From Diphasiastrum complanatum (lineage: Eukaryota; Streptophyta; Lycopodiopsida; Lycopodiales; Lycopodiaceae), in assembly GCA_029204225.1 (NCBI GenBank), contig MU832164.1, forward strand, positions 1 to 64,000: a stretch of 64,000 nt of DNA, in the 5' to 3' direction. Position 1 is the stretch's first letter; every line of letters begins with the position of its first letter. A model generated the notes under the pieces. That model was not told the origin of the DNA and did no database searches. It saw nothing but the letters and a program-made list of their open reading frames with translations. Below, in pieces: positions 13,081-25,226 of this stretch. Position numbers and translations under genes: made by a program.

Positions 13081-14859
13081 CATTGGAGATCAAAGTTCAA
13101 AAGTTAAAGAAATACGCAACTATAATTCAAAAACTATCCACAATACAAACAATTCATAAATATTTGTTGTACCCTTTCTTCACCTCCTTCCTATGGGATT
13201 TTAGAGGTTTGGAAAGGGGTTTGATGGTGCTGGAAATCAGGATGATGGAGTGGACGATTCTTCGGTATATGCACTACGCATATCAAATCGGATTAGACGG
13301 GTGAGTCAAAAGGCTCGACTGATCCTACTTGATCCTAACTTCTAAGTCGTTAGAATCAATGGTATCGATTACATAGGCAAACACAAGGTCTTGTGACTAT
13401 TAGTGCATAAATTTAAGATAGACAATTCATACAAAACAATAAGAGAAATCAAACAAAACGATCAAGAAAGCATTGCATACATACTGACACTAATATGAAC
13501 ACATTGAGATGATAATTGAATTCATAAAGAGTATAAAAATACAAGTCAATAGATGCTAGATGTTAGGCGCGTTGAGGAAATAGTCTCATTTAAAGATCCT
13601 TAATAGGGTAAGGGCACACACTCCCAAGATAGCTATAATTTTCAAAATGTTGTACTATGATCAAGGTATTCCCTAGACATAGATTATGGTGAAATTCTAG
13701 GGCAAAAAATGATAACGTGGAACCCCTCTTTGGATCAACTGGCACACATCGCCAAGTAACGGGAAAAACTAATATCCTAAACTCCTCATATAGATTAGGC
13801 TTCCTTCGAGAGTGTTTTAGTAAGGTCCTCAGAGGTAAGTCCATACGGAATGTTGAGTAGTAACTTGTATCCTATTATGTCAACAAAGCTTGACCTATGG
13901 CTACCAGGGAGTTAATGTAGTGTATCCTTCCTTTAGATCATAGAGGCATATGCATAAGAGCTACGTAGGCTTTGGCCATACAGTCCTAAGCGTAGAGTCC
14001 ATAAGTATAACAACAAGAGTACATGAACTTAGTCATATATGCTCACTAGTGAAGTTTGTCTCATAAGATTCAACACTACTATAACTTATGGTTTGTAAGG
14101 ATCGGAGCAATGTTCTAGATTTCTTCCTGGCATAGATTCTTGTCAAGTTGTAAGGGTGATTCTATTCGTAAGGTAGTTTGTCAGATATGGATCTAAATTG
14201 ATTTGCTATCTTTAAGGAGGACCATGACAAATGATAACTCACAATAGGATTGATGCTTAAGACTCGAATTCAAGTGGTATACTATTCTGAGATTGAGTGC
14301 TCAATGTCCCTCACCGTGCTCAAGGGACCGACGCACCTTGTTTGCTAGGTGTCTTCTTGGGCAAGGTGTACTATATGATTGACAATAATGTGAGTTCATT
14401 CCTAGCTTGGGAGGTCTATTTCACACTCACGAAGTTTAAAGTCGCCTCTGTATTTCAAGAGGGTTGACTGTCATTCATTTTAGACAATAGCATAAGACCA
14501 TCATTCATAAAATCGAGAGATCATTACACCGATGATAAAACACGTCATTGTATCGAAGTCGTCATCTATTTACATAAAAAGTATCATTTCAGATGTACAC
14601 ACATGTCAAATACCTATTTGCCCAACATTTTACTGATCCATCATACAAAATGTCACAAATTTAGAGTCCCAAAAAGACCAGAAAAGGTGAAATATGCAGA
14701 TTTCAGTGACAATTTTTAGCATGTAGTATGTTTCTAACTGAGTGTCTGGGTCCTCTCAAGGTAATTAGTCACAAACAGGCCTCAACGTGGAATTAAATCT
14801 TGGTGTGACCAATAATCTCGAACATTGGAGGGTCGGTCTACCATATTAGGACTATTCCA

Positions 14860-15190
14860 TGTCCTTAACTAAATATGGTGGTAACATTATTCCTCCCTTA
14901 AATAGGTTCTGTCCTCAGAATGGGGAATAGAAAACATGAAACTATTCCTTAAGCTTCCAAGTCTTAACCATGAATCATTATTCTTAGTCTGACCTTTACA
15001 TCTAAAGAAGTATTCAGAGATGCAACAATTCTTCAATTGCTTGCCTCTACTTAGGAATACTAACTCAAATCCCAAAGATACATTAAGCTATAAATCTTTC
15101 AAATGGGTTGATCTTCTCCAAATAAAAGTTCATCACTTTCATGTAATTTTAATTACATGAACTCTGGGTGAATTAACTCTTTATTTCTGA
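14860..15190 (-). repeat. gypsy polyprotein-tail/LTR-like segment, copy 2
   Basis: The minus-strand frame 15075-14887 ends in EDRTYLREE, similar to the acidic tail that often closes plant gypsy polyproteins just before the 3' LTR. It is a diverged direct repeat of 12730-13080, about 2.1 kb away, so the two could be descendants of two elements or of one duplicated segment. Confidence 0.35.
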
Positions 15191-17039
15191 GATCAAATCC
15201 AAAAGCTAAAGAGATTCAATTATAGTCTAAACTAATCCACAATTTCCTGCAGAAAATAATGCTTTTTGGTACAAATATCATTAGAATATCCAAATATTCT
15301 AAAATACAATAATTTATTCATCTAAAATCTCTAGGAGATCCATCAACTATCAGACAATTATAACTCAATCCAGAGTATTGCAGTTACTTTAATGAGTTAA
15401 TAGCCCAATATCTAGCACCACATGCAAGAAATCAGCAACTATCTGTATCTTAATAGATTTATTTGTCTCCTATAAATTTGGAGATATAGACTGAACTTTG
15501 TACACAAGCACTTATAGACTACAATCTGTAGTAGAATACCATCCACTAAGGTAAACAAAATCTCCTCATAAGCCGAAAGCAATTTACTTAATGAGAAATG
15601 CCTGTGAGATCCATAGGACTCAATAAAAAATTGGAGTAAAGAGATTTAGATTTCCAAAGCACAGATCTAAACTCAACTCAATCAATAGATTGGCAATCAT
15701 ACACTCATAATAACTAAGTATCTGTTTATGATTTTTCAATCACAAATAGTTAGATTCTTATGATTCGTCAATCATAATTCATTGGAACGTCCTACCCCAT
15801 ACTTAATCATTAAGGAGCACTGGAGTGTATGTCCAACCAACTCAACTGAATTCCAAAAATTCAGTTTACCATTCTTGGAACCATTAGGATTTGGTATCCA
15901 ATTGAGCGCTCTGGGATACAATCACTAATGTATTGAGTCTATTTCCCAACTGTGAAATACACATCCAAAAATTCCGTATATCCTATGCACACAATTTTTT
16001 TCGATGAATCCAAATGATTCATAAATCATGTCTCTTATAAGCAATACACACAAAACAAACAGTTTCAGGTGAATTCTCTTCACACTGTCCGTTTTACCAA
16101 TTAACTTCCATAGGAGTAAATCAACTACTCAAGTTAATTGCCCATGATCCGAAAACCTCAAATGTCTAGGTGCAGATCTTAATTGTACCATAAAACACCA
16201 CATTTATATCCATATCCAAATCACTCTTAAGTTAACCAATAATCTTTCACAGAAAAATCCGTTAACTGTGCAAGTATCTATTCCAACAATACTTGATCAT
16301 ATGTTCACCGACTAGGTTAAGTGCACCAGATAACCTTAGTAACCAGGAGTACATAGTAGATTCAAACAAGATTATTAATCGTGCACATATGAGAATAATC
16401 TCACTATGACCCAGTACATAAACACATATGTCCTTATATGGCAGATTCCTCCAAAATCCGCATATGTTACTCACTTTTCTCACTGAGAATCTTGTAACTC
16501 AGCTACTAAAGAATTCTTTTTATATCGAGTAAATAACATATCTGGGAAAACTCTGAGACTAAGAACACATTATTTCTCACGAGTTTTCCAAGCCACTTAC
16601 CTCTTGCCACCAAATTTCTTCCCCCTAATCAACCCCTCCCAGATCCTAGCACTCTAACCAAGATCAGGTTGATTCAATACAGACAATCCATTTATCAAAA
16701 TTACTTCTATTCCTACCAACTGGGATTAGTAACTTCGGATCTTACTCAGTACTATTTATAATGATTTCCAGTTTAAATTCTTATCTAGTTCCAAATTGTT
16801 CCACATAATCCCTAAAGAATTTTTTCTCAATTCTATGCAACTAATAAGTCCTTATAATAGAATCTTACTCATCACTTTACCTCTCCTTTTAAAAGAAATT
16901 TCCAATTTTTTATAAAAGTTTTCTGGAGAGATGACAAATGAAAATATCAGAATCATAAAGATCAAACAATTTGGACCTACCAATTTGTCCTATTTAGTTG
17001 GGACCTTCAGGATCAATCAAAGAACCATTTTAGGGTGTT

Positions 17040-17640
17040 ATTTTATGCTTCAAGCCTTTTATTATAACAAAAACAAGTGCTAGTTTAGAGTTTTGGGTGC
17101 AATTACAACTCTATATTCTATACACTATAATCAATTAGGTCTTGTCTTCTGGCTATTGATTCCTTAGTTGATTTAGAGTATGATACTCTTCACTAGGTTT
17201 AAGCTCTTTTCGTATACGCCTTGGAAGGCCAACTAGAAACCATGTGATCAACATCTTTTCGGTTGGATCTTCTTGGACTTGACTTCTGAGATGCTTGAAG
17301 CACTCAATATATTCACGTACTCATTCATATTTTTCTATTTTTATGCTACTAATCATACGAATGGACTCTCAGTGAGTCTAGAAGGACTCTTTGACCAATC
17401 TTGTCTATCATAACGGTCAAGGTTAAAGAACCACTCTCATGCTTTATCTACCATGGTCATGGAAAACAATTGGACTTTTGCATCATCCGTATATTCACCA
17501 TATACTTCACATGCATTTTCAAAAATCTAAGAGAGTCCACATTGTCGAACTTCAATAAGTCCAACTTCGAACATGTTGATCTTCAGGGCCATAATATTGG
17601 TTAGGCCTCCATCTGGATGGCCTCGGATCTTGGTTCACTT
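17040..17640 (-). pseudogene. decayed Ty3/gypsy gag
   Basis: The minus strand reads like a retrotransposon capsid domain broken by stops and frameshifts. First comes LDLLKFDNVDSLRFL (compare the usual 'FDG.DP..WL'), then an alpha-helical block with YIECFKHLRSQVQEDPTEKM followed by WFLVGLPRRIRKELKP. The second block aligns well with the Gyp-2 gag of this window (YIEHFKRLKVEC, then LFLVGLSKNLRRELKL). This is a capsid relic of a related but much older element. Confidence 0.6.
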
Positions 17641-17769
17641 GAGATCTAATACAAAAATGTATGTTTCCATCATTCTGATTATCATTCGGTGTGTTCTCAA
17701 TAAGAAGCTCTTCTGTTGTATTTGCCATGAGAATTGTTCTAATTCTGTTTGTTTTGATTTTTTGCTATA

Positions 17770-18320
17770 AAATTGGTCTATCAGATCTGAGCAGAAGCTC
17801 ATCGGATGTAGCTTTAGTTATAGTGTCGGATCTAGAATCAGTAACTCATTGGATGTAACTTTACTACAATTTAGAGGCTTGTCAGATCTGTTGTCAATTA
17901 TAGCCTAGGATGTAATCTGCTATGAATGGATATGTCTCAGACGGTTTTATCTTTGACTGAATCTTATACCAGAATCAGATTAGCAATAGGAGACTCTGCA
18001 TTGATTGTTTGTCAGATATGATTAAACTCAATATCAGATATGATTTAGATGTCAAATCAATCATGAAAATCTGATTTTAAATGTCAATTGTGAGAAACTC
18101 AACTAGCTCATCGGATGCAGTCTGAAGCATGTCGTTTGTAAACTGATAGTCATTGGATGCAACATCAGATGAAGTGTCGGATGTAGAATCAATGGCACAT
18201 CAGATTCACATCAGATGCAAATTCAAAAGCAAAATGAGTTGTCCATCAGATTTGATTGTCAGATGTAGCTAAGATGTCCATCGGATGTAGTTGTCGGATG
18301 TAAATCAGTAGCAATAGCGA
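17770..18320. repeat. interspersed short motif TC(G/A)GATGTA, many copies
   Basis: Over about 550 bases the words atcggatgtag, gtcggatgta, gtcagatctg and close variants recur at irregular 20-50 bp spacing. Clear copies lie near 17797, 17823, 18113, 18152, 18177, 18254 and 18279-18300. No frame is kept open. It behaves as a degenerate minisatellite. Confidence 0.6.
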
Positions 18321-18960
18321 ATCTATACGTGAAAATCATATGTGCAACCTATATGATTATGGTACATGACAAGTACACTATTTTCACATGTGGGAACAGG
18401 CTCCACACATGTGTGTTTATCTATATACAAGATTTTTGGCCTCTACCAAGCTTATTTTTGCATTTTTCACACTTGAAAATTAGGTTAGCTTCAATTGAAG
18501 CCTACACCAAAACCTAATCAGGAAGCCAAATAGTATGATCAACACACACTCCAATAGGGTTGTTGAAAGCGCCCTACTACTTGCTGAGAATTTGCAAATT
18601 TCCAACCACAAGTTGACCTAACCCTGAATAGGGTTTGCTGAATTTTGGGCGCCCTCCTACACAAATGCAAACCTGAAAAAAAAAAAACAAGATAAGGAGA
18701 CATCACAACCAAATATCCGTAGCAAATTTTTGGGTGCCCTCCTCCAAACAAAACTTGTTGAAAACTGGTTGCATAAAAATCAGATTTGAGATTCTGATTT
18801 TTGGGTGCCAAAAATTGCTCCTCAAAGATCTTTGATGGTCGCCCTGCTTCAACCTGAAAAGAGACAAAAAAGATGATCCAAATTCCACTTGAAAACATCA
18901 GCAAGATGCTGAAATTTCACAACAAAAAACAGAGAAGCTCCTCTTCTGGTAGGGTGCCAA
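18321..18960 (-). mobile_element. leader segment of Cop-3, cut off by Cop-2
   Basis: The segment carries several copies of the word gggYgccctcc (near 18642, 18730 and 18800, partial near 18951). The same word sits in the Cop-4 leader next to its primer site (30890-30905). Cop-3's own primer site and LTR lie on the far side of Cop-2, so this is best read as the inner part of the Cop-3 leader. The left limit is not clear and no Cop-3 gag or pol was found further left. Confidence 0.4.
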
Positions 18961-18965
18961 CAAAC

Positions 18966-19240
18966 ACTTAGAATTTGCTTTGCACAGGAACATAGATCAT
19001 GCTACACAGTAACACAGACATAAAACACTCTCCTCAGCAAGCTCACATAGCAACTGTATTTCACAAAATGAAATTACATTGTACATATAGTTGTTCACTC
19101 AGACAACCCATGCATGACCCAGGTTGCCGTTGGCGGGACGCGTGTCCCATCGACTTGCCTCGTGGTGAGGCCAACTGATCTTTATCCACCGATAGGACCC
19201 GCAGTACAGTAACACAGTAATTCTAACTTTAATTCTAACT
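18966..19240 (-). repeat. Cop-2 3' LTR
   Basis: Aligns without gaps to 24914-25188. On the coding strand it starts AGTTAGAATT and ends ATTCTAAGT, not the usual TG..CA. It contains a near-palindrome around gggacgcgtgtccc. Confidence 0.9.
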
Positions 19241-19293
19241 CTCTCCCTTAAAGTAGAGTCACTTTTTATACAATCATATACATAGCTTTAAAG

Positions 19294-19938
19294 TCAACCA
19301 GCTTTAAGTATAGAAAGCTTTGATCTAAATTTATCAAACTTTTCTCCAATAAGTGGCTTAGTGAAAATATCAGCTAGTTGTTCTTCTGTGCTACGATGGA
19401 CAACATGAATTTCACGACTCAACAACCTCTCACGTATGAAATGATACTGAATCTCAATGTGTTTAGTTCTCGCATGGAACACTGGATTCTTTGCTAGTTG
19501 AATGCCACTCTGACTGTCGCTATGTAAAGTCGTGGGATTTTTCTACCTCATGCCAATTTCTTCAAAGATTTGTCTCAACCATATAGCTTCTTGTGCAACA
19601 CTACACATTGTCTTATACTCTGCTTCTGTGGTGGAAAGTGCAATTGTACTTTGCTTCTTACTAGACCAGGAAAAACAATTACCACAAAACTGGAATATAT
19701 ATCCTGTGGTGGATCTACGATCATCATAGTCACCTCCCCAGTCCGCATCCACATAACCACACAACTCAGGTAAACCATCATGCTTCCTGTAAATCAAGCC
19801 ATACTCTGAAGTGCCTTTCACATAATGCAAAATGCGTTTAGCTGTCTTCCAATGCGTTTCCGTAGGTGCTGCCATAAACTGACTTACAATACCAACAGCA
19901 TAGCATATATCTGGTCTAGTCGTGGTAAGATAGATCAA
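19294..19938 (-). pseudogene. Cop-2 RNase H
   Basis: Two pieces, 19938-19543 and 19482-19294, are separated by a stop or frameshift. The first starts at the RT/RNase H junction (MIYLTTTRPDICYAVG) and holds the catalytic acids in VDADWGG and STTEAEYK. The second has HARTKHIEIQYHFIRE and ADIFTKPL, the end of copia polyproteins. RNase H degrades the RNA strand during reverse transcription. Confidence 0.88.
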
Positions 19939-19977
19939 GCTCCTTACTAATTGTCTATATAGCGTAGCATCAAATGA

Positions 19978-20964
19978 CTATGACTCATCAAGCTTAGAAA
20001 GCTTTTTACCTGGTTCAATAAGAGTGTTTACTGGTTTGCAATCCTGCAACCTAAACTTGTGCAGCAACTCTTTGACATACTTCACCTGTGTTAAACCCAC
20101 TTCATGTCCTTTTTGCCACACTTCTACTCCAAGGCAGTAATGCATCAGGCTGAGATCTCTCATCTCAAATTGTTCCATGAGGTCTTTCTTGATCATGTCT
20201 ATCATCTCTTGATTATTTCCCGTAATAGTCAAGTCATCAACATAAAGAGCAATCAAAGCAACCATACCATCAAAGCATAAGACATATAGATTTGGATCAG
20301 AATGTGTTCTCACCATCCCCTTTGAACGAAAGTAGGCATCAATCCTGCTATACCACGCACATGGTGCTTGTTTAAGACCATAAAGCGCTTTCTTCAAGCG
20401 ACATACTTTATTTTCTTGTCCTTTCATTACAAAGCCTTCAGGTTGATCCATGAACACTTCTTCTTCTAACTCACCATTTAGAAAAGCAGATTTCACATCC
20501 ATCTGATGCAAAGGCCAACCAAAATGTGAAGCTAAAGCAATAAGTAGACGTAGAGTATTCCACTTACAAACCAGCGCAAAGGTCTCCTCATAGTCAATGC
20601 CTTTGTTTTGTGCGTACCCTTTGAACACCAATCTTGCTTTGTGCTTTGCTATACTTTCATCTGCATGGTACTTAGTGTTGTATACCCATTTGCAACCAAT
20701 GGGTTTCTTGCTAACTGGTGGTTCTACTAAGTCCCATGTGCTATGCTTAGCAATTGACTCCATCTCCTCTCCCATGGCCTTGACCCAAATGTCATCATCC
20801 TTTGCTTCACCATAAGTCAAAGGTTCTTTGCTTTGAATAATGCTAGATAAAAGAGCATAATTTGTTTCATACCTTTCAGGTAGTATCTTCTCTCTTGTTG
20901 ATCTTGGTAGCTCTCCCTGGTTAGATGATCCTAGAAAGTCATCTATGTTGCGGCTCTCCATCAA
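19978..20964 (-). pseudogene. Cop-2 reverse transcriptase
   Basis: A 328-residue open stretch holds fingers and palm: HKARLVFKGYAQ, LHQMDVKSAFLNG, KKALYGLKQAPCAWY and the active-site loop LYVDDLTITG. A stop at the thumb separates it from RNase H. It is the best preserved RT in the window. Confidence 0.9.
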
Positions 20965-21024
20965 TCTCTCAAACCACTTAGGGAGCTTTTTGTCAGGTGA
21001 TCGGCTTCCTGGTGAAAATGTATC

Positions 21025-21282
21025 TCACGGTACATCCATCTCCTTGCGTTTGTCACCTGCAACTTCAATCCTTCTTGCACCAAAAGGTTTGTCCCTACCT
21101 CTCCAACCTATTTCTTGAGGTTGAGTAGTAGTATCTTGAGATGTATCCTCATGTTCATGACTCGGAAGGTCAATGAATGGATCATCATCAGGTGGTATCC
21201 TCACTATATCATCTTTCCCACTGGATGTGTCTATCTTCTCAGCATCCTCGTCTTCAGATTTCAGGGGTATAGTATGCTTCAC
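21025..21282 (-). pseudogene. Cop-2 INT-RT linker
   Basis: An acidic, low-complexity open stretch lies between the integrase end and RT. It matches in position and style the linker of Cop-1 (both contain a DKRKE.D.P segment). It has no enzymatic role of its own. Confidence 0.6.
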
Positions 21283-21479
21283 TAAATCTGGAGGTATTAC
21301 TTTCTGATCTGAATAATTCCAAGCGAATATGTGAGTATTGCATAGAACAAATGAAAAATAAATAAATAAGACCTCTACACATGATAATCATGAGTCATGT
21401 TCCATCGATAAAATGCATGTCAAACTTAACATGCACTTCAGGTGTACAAACCGTAAACACCTACTATTTCCCAATATAT

Positions 21480-22548
21480 AATTTGTTTTCGACTGGATCA
21501 AAACATCTATAGCCCTTCACACGATCATCATATCCTAGGAATATGCACTTGATAGCTTTTACATCAAGTTTACGTCTCTCTTCCTTGGGAATGTGTACAA
21601 AGGCCTTACATCCAAAGATTCGCAAGTGGTTCACCTTTGGCTTCTTCTTCGTGAATGCTTCCTCAGGTGTTATCTTTGGTATGGCAATGGTAGGACTTAT
21701 ATTTTGAAGATAGACTGTCGTGCCACATGCTTCTGATCAAAAATCCTTTGGTAGTTTTATCTCAGCTAGCATAGATCTGGCACTTTCCACAATCGTACGA
21801 TTTTTGCGCTTAGCTACACCATTGAGAGCAGGAGTATGAGCTTGCGTAAATTGTCTTTTAATCCCACATTGATCACAAAGATCATTAAAGTCATTAGACT
21901 TATACTCACCTCCACTATCTAATCTTAGGACTTTGATCTTCCTACCTGTCTGATTTTCGACCAAGTTTTTGAAGCTCTTGAAGTTATCAAATGCATCTGA
22001 TTTCTTCTTCAAGAAGTAGATCCACGTCTTACGTGACATATCATCAATAAAGGTCATGAAATAGAAGACTTTACCTAAGGACATGGTCCTCATAGGCCCG
22101 CATAAATCTGTGTGGATTAAATCCAAGATGTTCTTTGCTCTTGCAACACCCCCTTTATTGAACTTCTCTCGATGCTGCTTCCCATATACACAAGATTCGC
22201 ACATCGATTTCAAGTGATCTTCTATGGTAGGCAATCCTGTTACCATCTCCAATTTTCTCATCAAACTAAGGCTTCCCAAGTTCAAGTGACCAAGCCTCTT
22301 GTGCCATAACTCAGTTTGCGAAGGAATGGACGATACAAGTCCATGTTGCCCCTTGATTGTAGCATACAACTGTACAATTCTGTATTGGGCTCTCTTACTC
22401 CATCCGCAATAACATTGAACTTTTGGTTCGCATCCTTCACAAAGCAACGATCATGGACGAATTCTACTTTCAACTTTTGATCAGTAATGACTCCAACAGA
22501 AAGTAGATTTTTCTTCAAACCTGGTACGTAAAGTACCTCCCTGATCAT
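21480..22548 (-). pseudogene. Cop-2 pre-integrase and integrase
   Basis: From right to left: pre-integrase region (REVLYVPGLKKNLLSVG), zinc-binding H/C pattern (WHKRLGHLN, CESCVYGK), integrase core with the Asp motifs LIHTDLCGP and LRLDSGGE, then the C-terminal region with FGCKAFVHIPK in a shifted frame at 21.5-21.7 kb. In the third catalytic motif the expected Glu of NGVxERKNRT reads Lys (NGVAKRKNRT), which alone should abolish integration. Confidence 0.85.
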
Positions 22549-22597
22549 CCTCCTTTGCCATCAGGCAGTTGGATTGAAACTGTGCCTATCCCCTTGA

Positions 22598-23609
22598 TCA
22601 TGCACACCTCACCATTTGCTTGTGAAACAGATGTTCCATTATCCAACACTTCAAACTACTGAACCAATTCTTGTTACCAGTCATGTGTCTTGTGGCTCCG
22701 GAGTCAATATACCATGCTTGATCATCTTGATTAGATGACAATGCAGATATGAAGATGCTAGAGTCTTCAATCTCACCCTCATCGACAAGGTTACCTGCTT
22801 GTTTTGGCTTCCCCTTGTCTTGTTCCGCCAGGAATTTGCGACATTCACTCTTCCAATGGCTCTTTTTACCACAATGGAGGCACTTGCTTTTTTTCTTAGT
22901 TTTGCTGAAAGATCCCTCATCCTCCTGAGACTTGGCAAATTGCTGTTTAGACTTCTTCTTGCCCTTGCCCTTGCCTTGTTTTTGGCGTGTTGCAAGTGCC
23001 TGATCGTCAGTATTTTGACATCTAGCTTTCATCATTTCTCGTCGTTGCTCTTCCTGCATCAAGATTCCTGTGAGCTCGTCAAAGTTGGCAATCTTTCTCA
23101 TGATGCTATTCCGCTCACAAACATTTGATAGGATTCTGCAATGCCGCATAATGCATTATGCACCAGCTCCACATCACGTATGCGCTCACCAATAGAATGC
23201 AGTTCATCTCTCATTGGCTTGATTCTGGTCATGTACGTCTGAATGTGCTCTCCTTATTCCATGCGGGCACTATTCAACTTTGACTCAGAAACATGATTCT
23301 TGACGGATTTGACGTCTCGAACTGCTCCTTTAGCACATCCCATGCCTGTCTGGGTGTAATAGCATCACAAATGTGGGTAATGATGTGATCCTTCACTGAC
23401 AATTTAATGAAGGTCAAAGCTTTCCTCATCTTTTTGTCAAACACTTTGATGTCTGCTTCATTTGGCGGCCTTCTCTCATCACCTGTGACGACTTCCCACA
23501 AATCTTTCTCCATCAGTATGTTTTTCATTTTGAATTTCCACACTGCATAGTTGGAAATCTCGTCCAATTTGCTACTTTCACTCAAAATGGACTCTCCCAT
23601 GTTTGCCAT
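22598..23609 (-). pseudogene. Cop-2 gag and protease
   Basis: Gag starts MANMGESILSESSKLDE at 23609 and shows the copia capsid layout (YAVWKFKMKNIL, then LWEVVTGDE). It changes frame near 23274 and 23150. The nucleocapsid zinc knuckle is CLHCGKKSHWKSEC. It is followed by the protease active site YIDSGATRHMTG. Frameshifts break the chain again at about 22600. Confidence 0.87.
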
Positions 23610-24900
23610 TGCAAAACTGCTTGAAACTTCTGCCTTAGGCTAAGAACAGTATGCCGAAGTCAACAGTGATGTCAGAAGTTGAAAATAATGACCTGCACTT
23701 TTTTCTTACCAGGCCACTCGCCGCCAATTTGAAAGCCAAATCGGCGTCGCCTTCCGAAATGCACTCAGTCGTCAACTTCCAACAACGTGCCCAGTGGAAT
23801 GGTAAAACCACTTCTGGCGTACTCCGAACACTTTCTCCACTGCAATCACTCTGTTTTGCTATACCATACTTGCAGGTACAGTCCGAGTGCCCTTCGTTTG
23901 GAGGTTAAAGCCTTTCGTTTGGGTCAAAACGGGCAAAGGACCCAAAAATAGGGACTTTTCTAGTTTTTGAACTGTTTCTTCACCTTGAAGAAACTTCACT
24001 CTTCACTTGTGAAGGGACCCAACTCAACTTTCAGTATGAAATTTTTTAATGAAGTTGAAGGCCAGAATGCACTTCACTTCTTCAAGGCCCTGTTCAAAGC
24101 TCATCCAATGGCTGAACCAAATCTTGTGGTCCAAATTTCTTTCCCATCATAGATTCTGGACCGTCGATTCATTTGACACCTCATCCAAAGGTCCAAACTG
24201 CATCTGGGCATCGAACCATGCTCCTACAGTCGCTATGGTCTTTGATACACTAAGCTGACTATTGCGTTGGGCGTGCGAACAGCCCACGACCTCTCTGCCT
24301 GCGGCCGCGCCTCCCTTCTCTGAAAATTATCAGATCAAACTCTCCTATGAATCGTTTTGAGCACGATCTAAGGCCTGGAGCAGGGTCGCCCTACTGAATC
24401 CAAGACTATAGAGTGTTCAGTCAAGAAATTCCGTGGAGAAACGGTGATTTTAGCTCAACTTGACAAAGTGGCTTTTTTCACCTTTTTACCGCAAATCTGC
24501 TAGGTTAACTATCTGGAGACAAATCTCTGACATAAACCTCAGAATCTCTCCATGGCTGGTTGACAATATGATTAGCTTCCTTCATGTCCTTACGGCATCC
24601 AAAACGGTGTGCAAACAGCGAAGAAATCACCAATTATGTATAAAAACCGTAACCCCAAGCCCGGTTTCAATTTTCAACTGGCTTCGAAATTGTCAATTTT
24701 TCACCAGATTTTTCCCTGTCTGATGCTATGCACAAGCTAATAATCCCTCTGCTGAGCTTAGCAAGTCTCTATAAATTAGAAACTGTGCACCAGTGCTTCT
24801 CTTTCCATCTTCAATCCGTCGTAAAACCTCGAACTCTCAGAAGACAGTTCTCCCGAAGCTCTCTTCAACGGCGACACTGTATAGTGTACACTCCCTGTAC
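23610..24900 (-). other. long untranslated leader of Cop-2
   Basis: About 1.3 kb separates the primer site from gag. I see no conserved coding sequence on either strand, only short chance open frames. A copia leader is usually much shorter, so this may be an old insertion or a captured fragment. Confidence 0.5.
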
Positions 24901-24913
24901 GGCTCTGATACCA
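24901..24913 (-). promoter_or_regulatory. Cop-2 primer-binding site (initiator Met tRNA)
   Basis: On the minus strand TGGTATCAGAGCC directly follows the 5' LTR. This is the standard copia site complementary to the 3' end of initiator Met tRNA, which primes minus-strand synthesis. Confidence 0.93.
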
Positions 24914-25188
24914 GCTTAGAATTTGCTTTGCACAGGAACACAGATCATGCTACACAGTAACACAGACATAAAACACTCTCCTCTGCAAGCTCACACAGCA
25001 ACTGTATTTCACAAAATGAAATTACAATGTACATATAGTTGTTCACTCAGGCAACCCATGCATGACCCAGGTTGTCGTTGGCGGGACGCGTGTCCCGTCA
25101 ACTTGCCTTGTGACGAGGCCAACTGATCCTTATCCACCGATAGGACCCGTAGTACAGTAACACAGTGATTCTAACTTTAATTCTAACT
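24914..25188 (-). repeat. Cop-2 5' LTR
   Basis: Same length as the 3' LTR (275 bp) and bordered by the CAAAC duplication on its outer side and the primer site on its inner side. Confidence 0.9.
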
Positions 25189-25213
25189 CAAACAAGCTTG
25201 CTACAGATCCGGT

Positions 25214-25226
25214 ATCTCTGATACCA
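25214..25226 (-). promoter_or_regulatory. Cop-3 primer-binding site
   Basis: On the minus strand TGGTATCAGAGAT follows directly the LTR that ends at 25227. The first 11 bases match the initiator Met tRNA site used by Cop-2, Cop-4 and Cop-6. Confidence 0.8.

Larger units (their letters stand above)
12511..17040. other. non-coding, old gypsy debris
   Basis: No intact gene is visible in 4.5 kb. Two diverged direct copies of one segment lie at about 12730-13080 and 14860-15190 (listed separately). The rest is AT-rich sequence without recognisable motifs, consistent with very old, decayed transposon sequence; the gag relic at 17040-17640 on the same strand suggests a gypsy origin. Confidence 0.4.
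18966..25188 (-). mobile_element. Cop-2: full-length Ty1/copia, 6.2 kb, inactive
   Basis: Two 275-bp direct repeats (18966-19240 and 24914-25188) bound the element, flanked by the 5-bp duplication CAAAC (18961-18965 and 25189-25193). The primer site lies at 24913-24901 and the polypurine tract (aagggagag on the minus strand) abuts the left LTR. The two LTRs differ at about 15 of 275 positions, nearly all transitions. The gene order gag-protease-integrase-RT-RNase H is copia. A leader of about 1.3 kb precedes gag. The element is nested in the leader of Cop-3. Frameshifts, stops and a replaced integrase Glu make it inactive. Confidence 0.92.
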
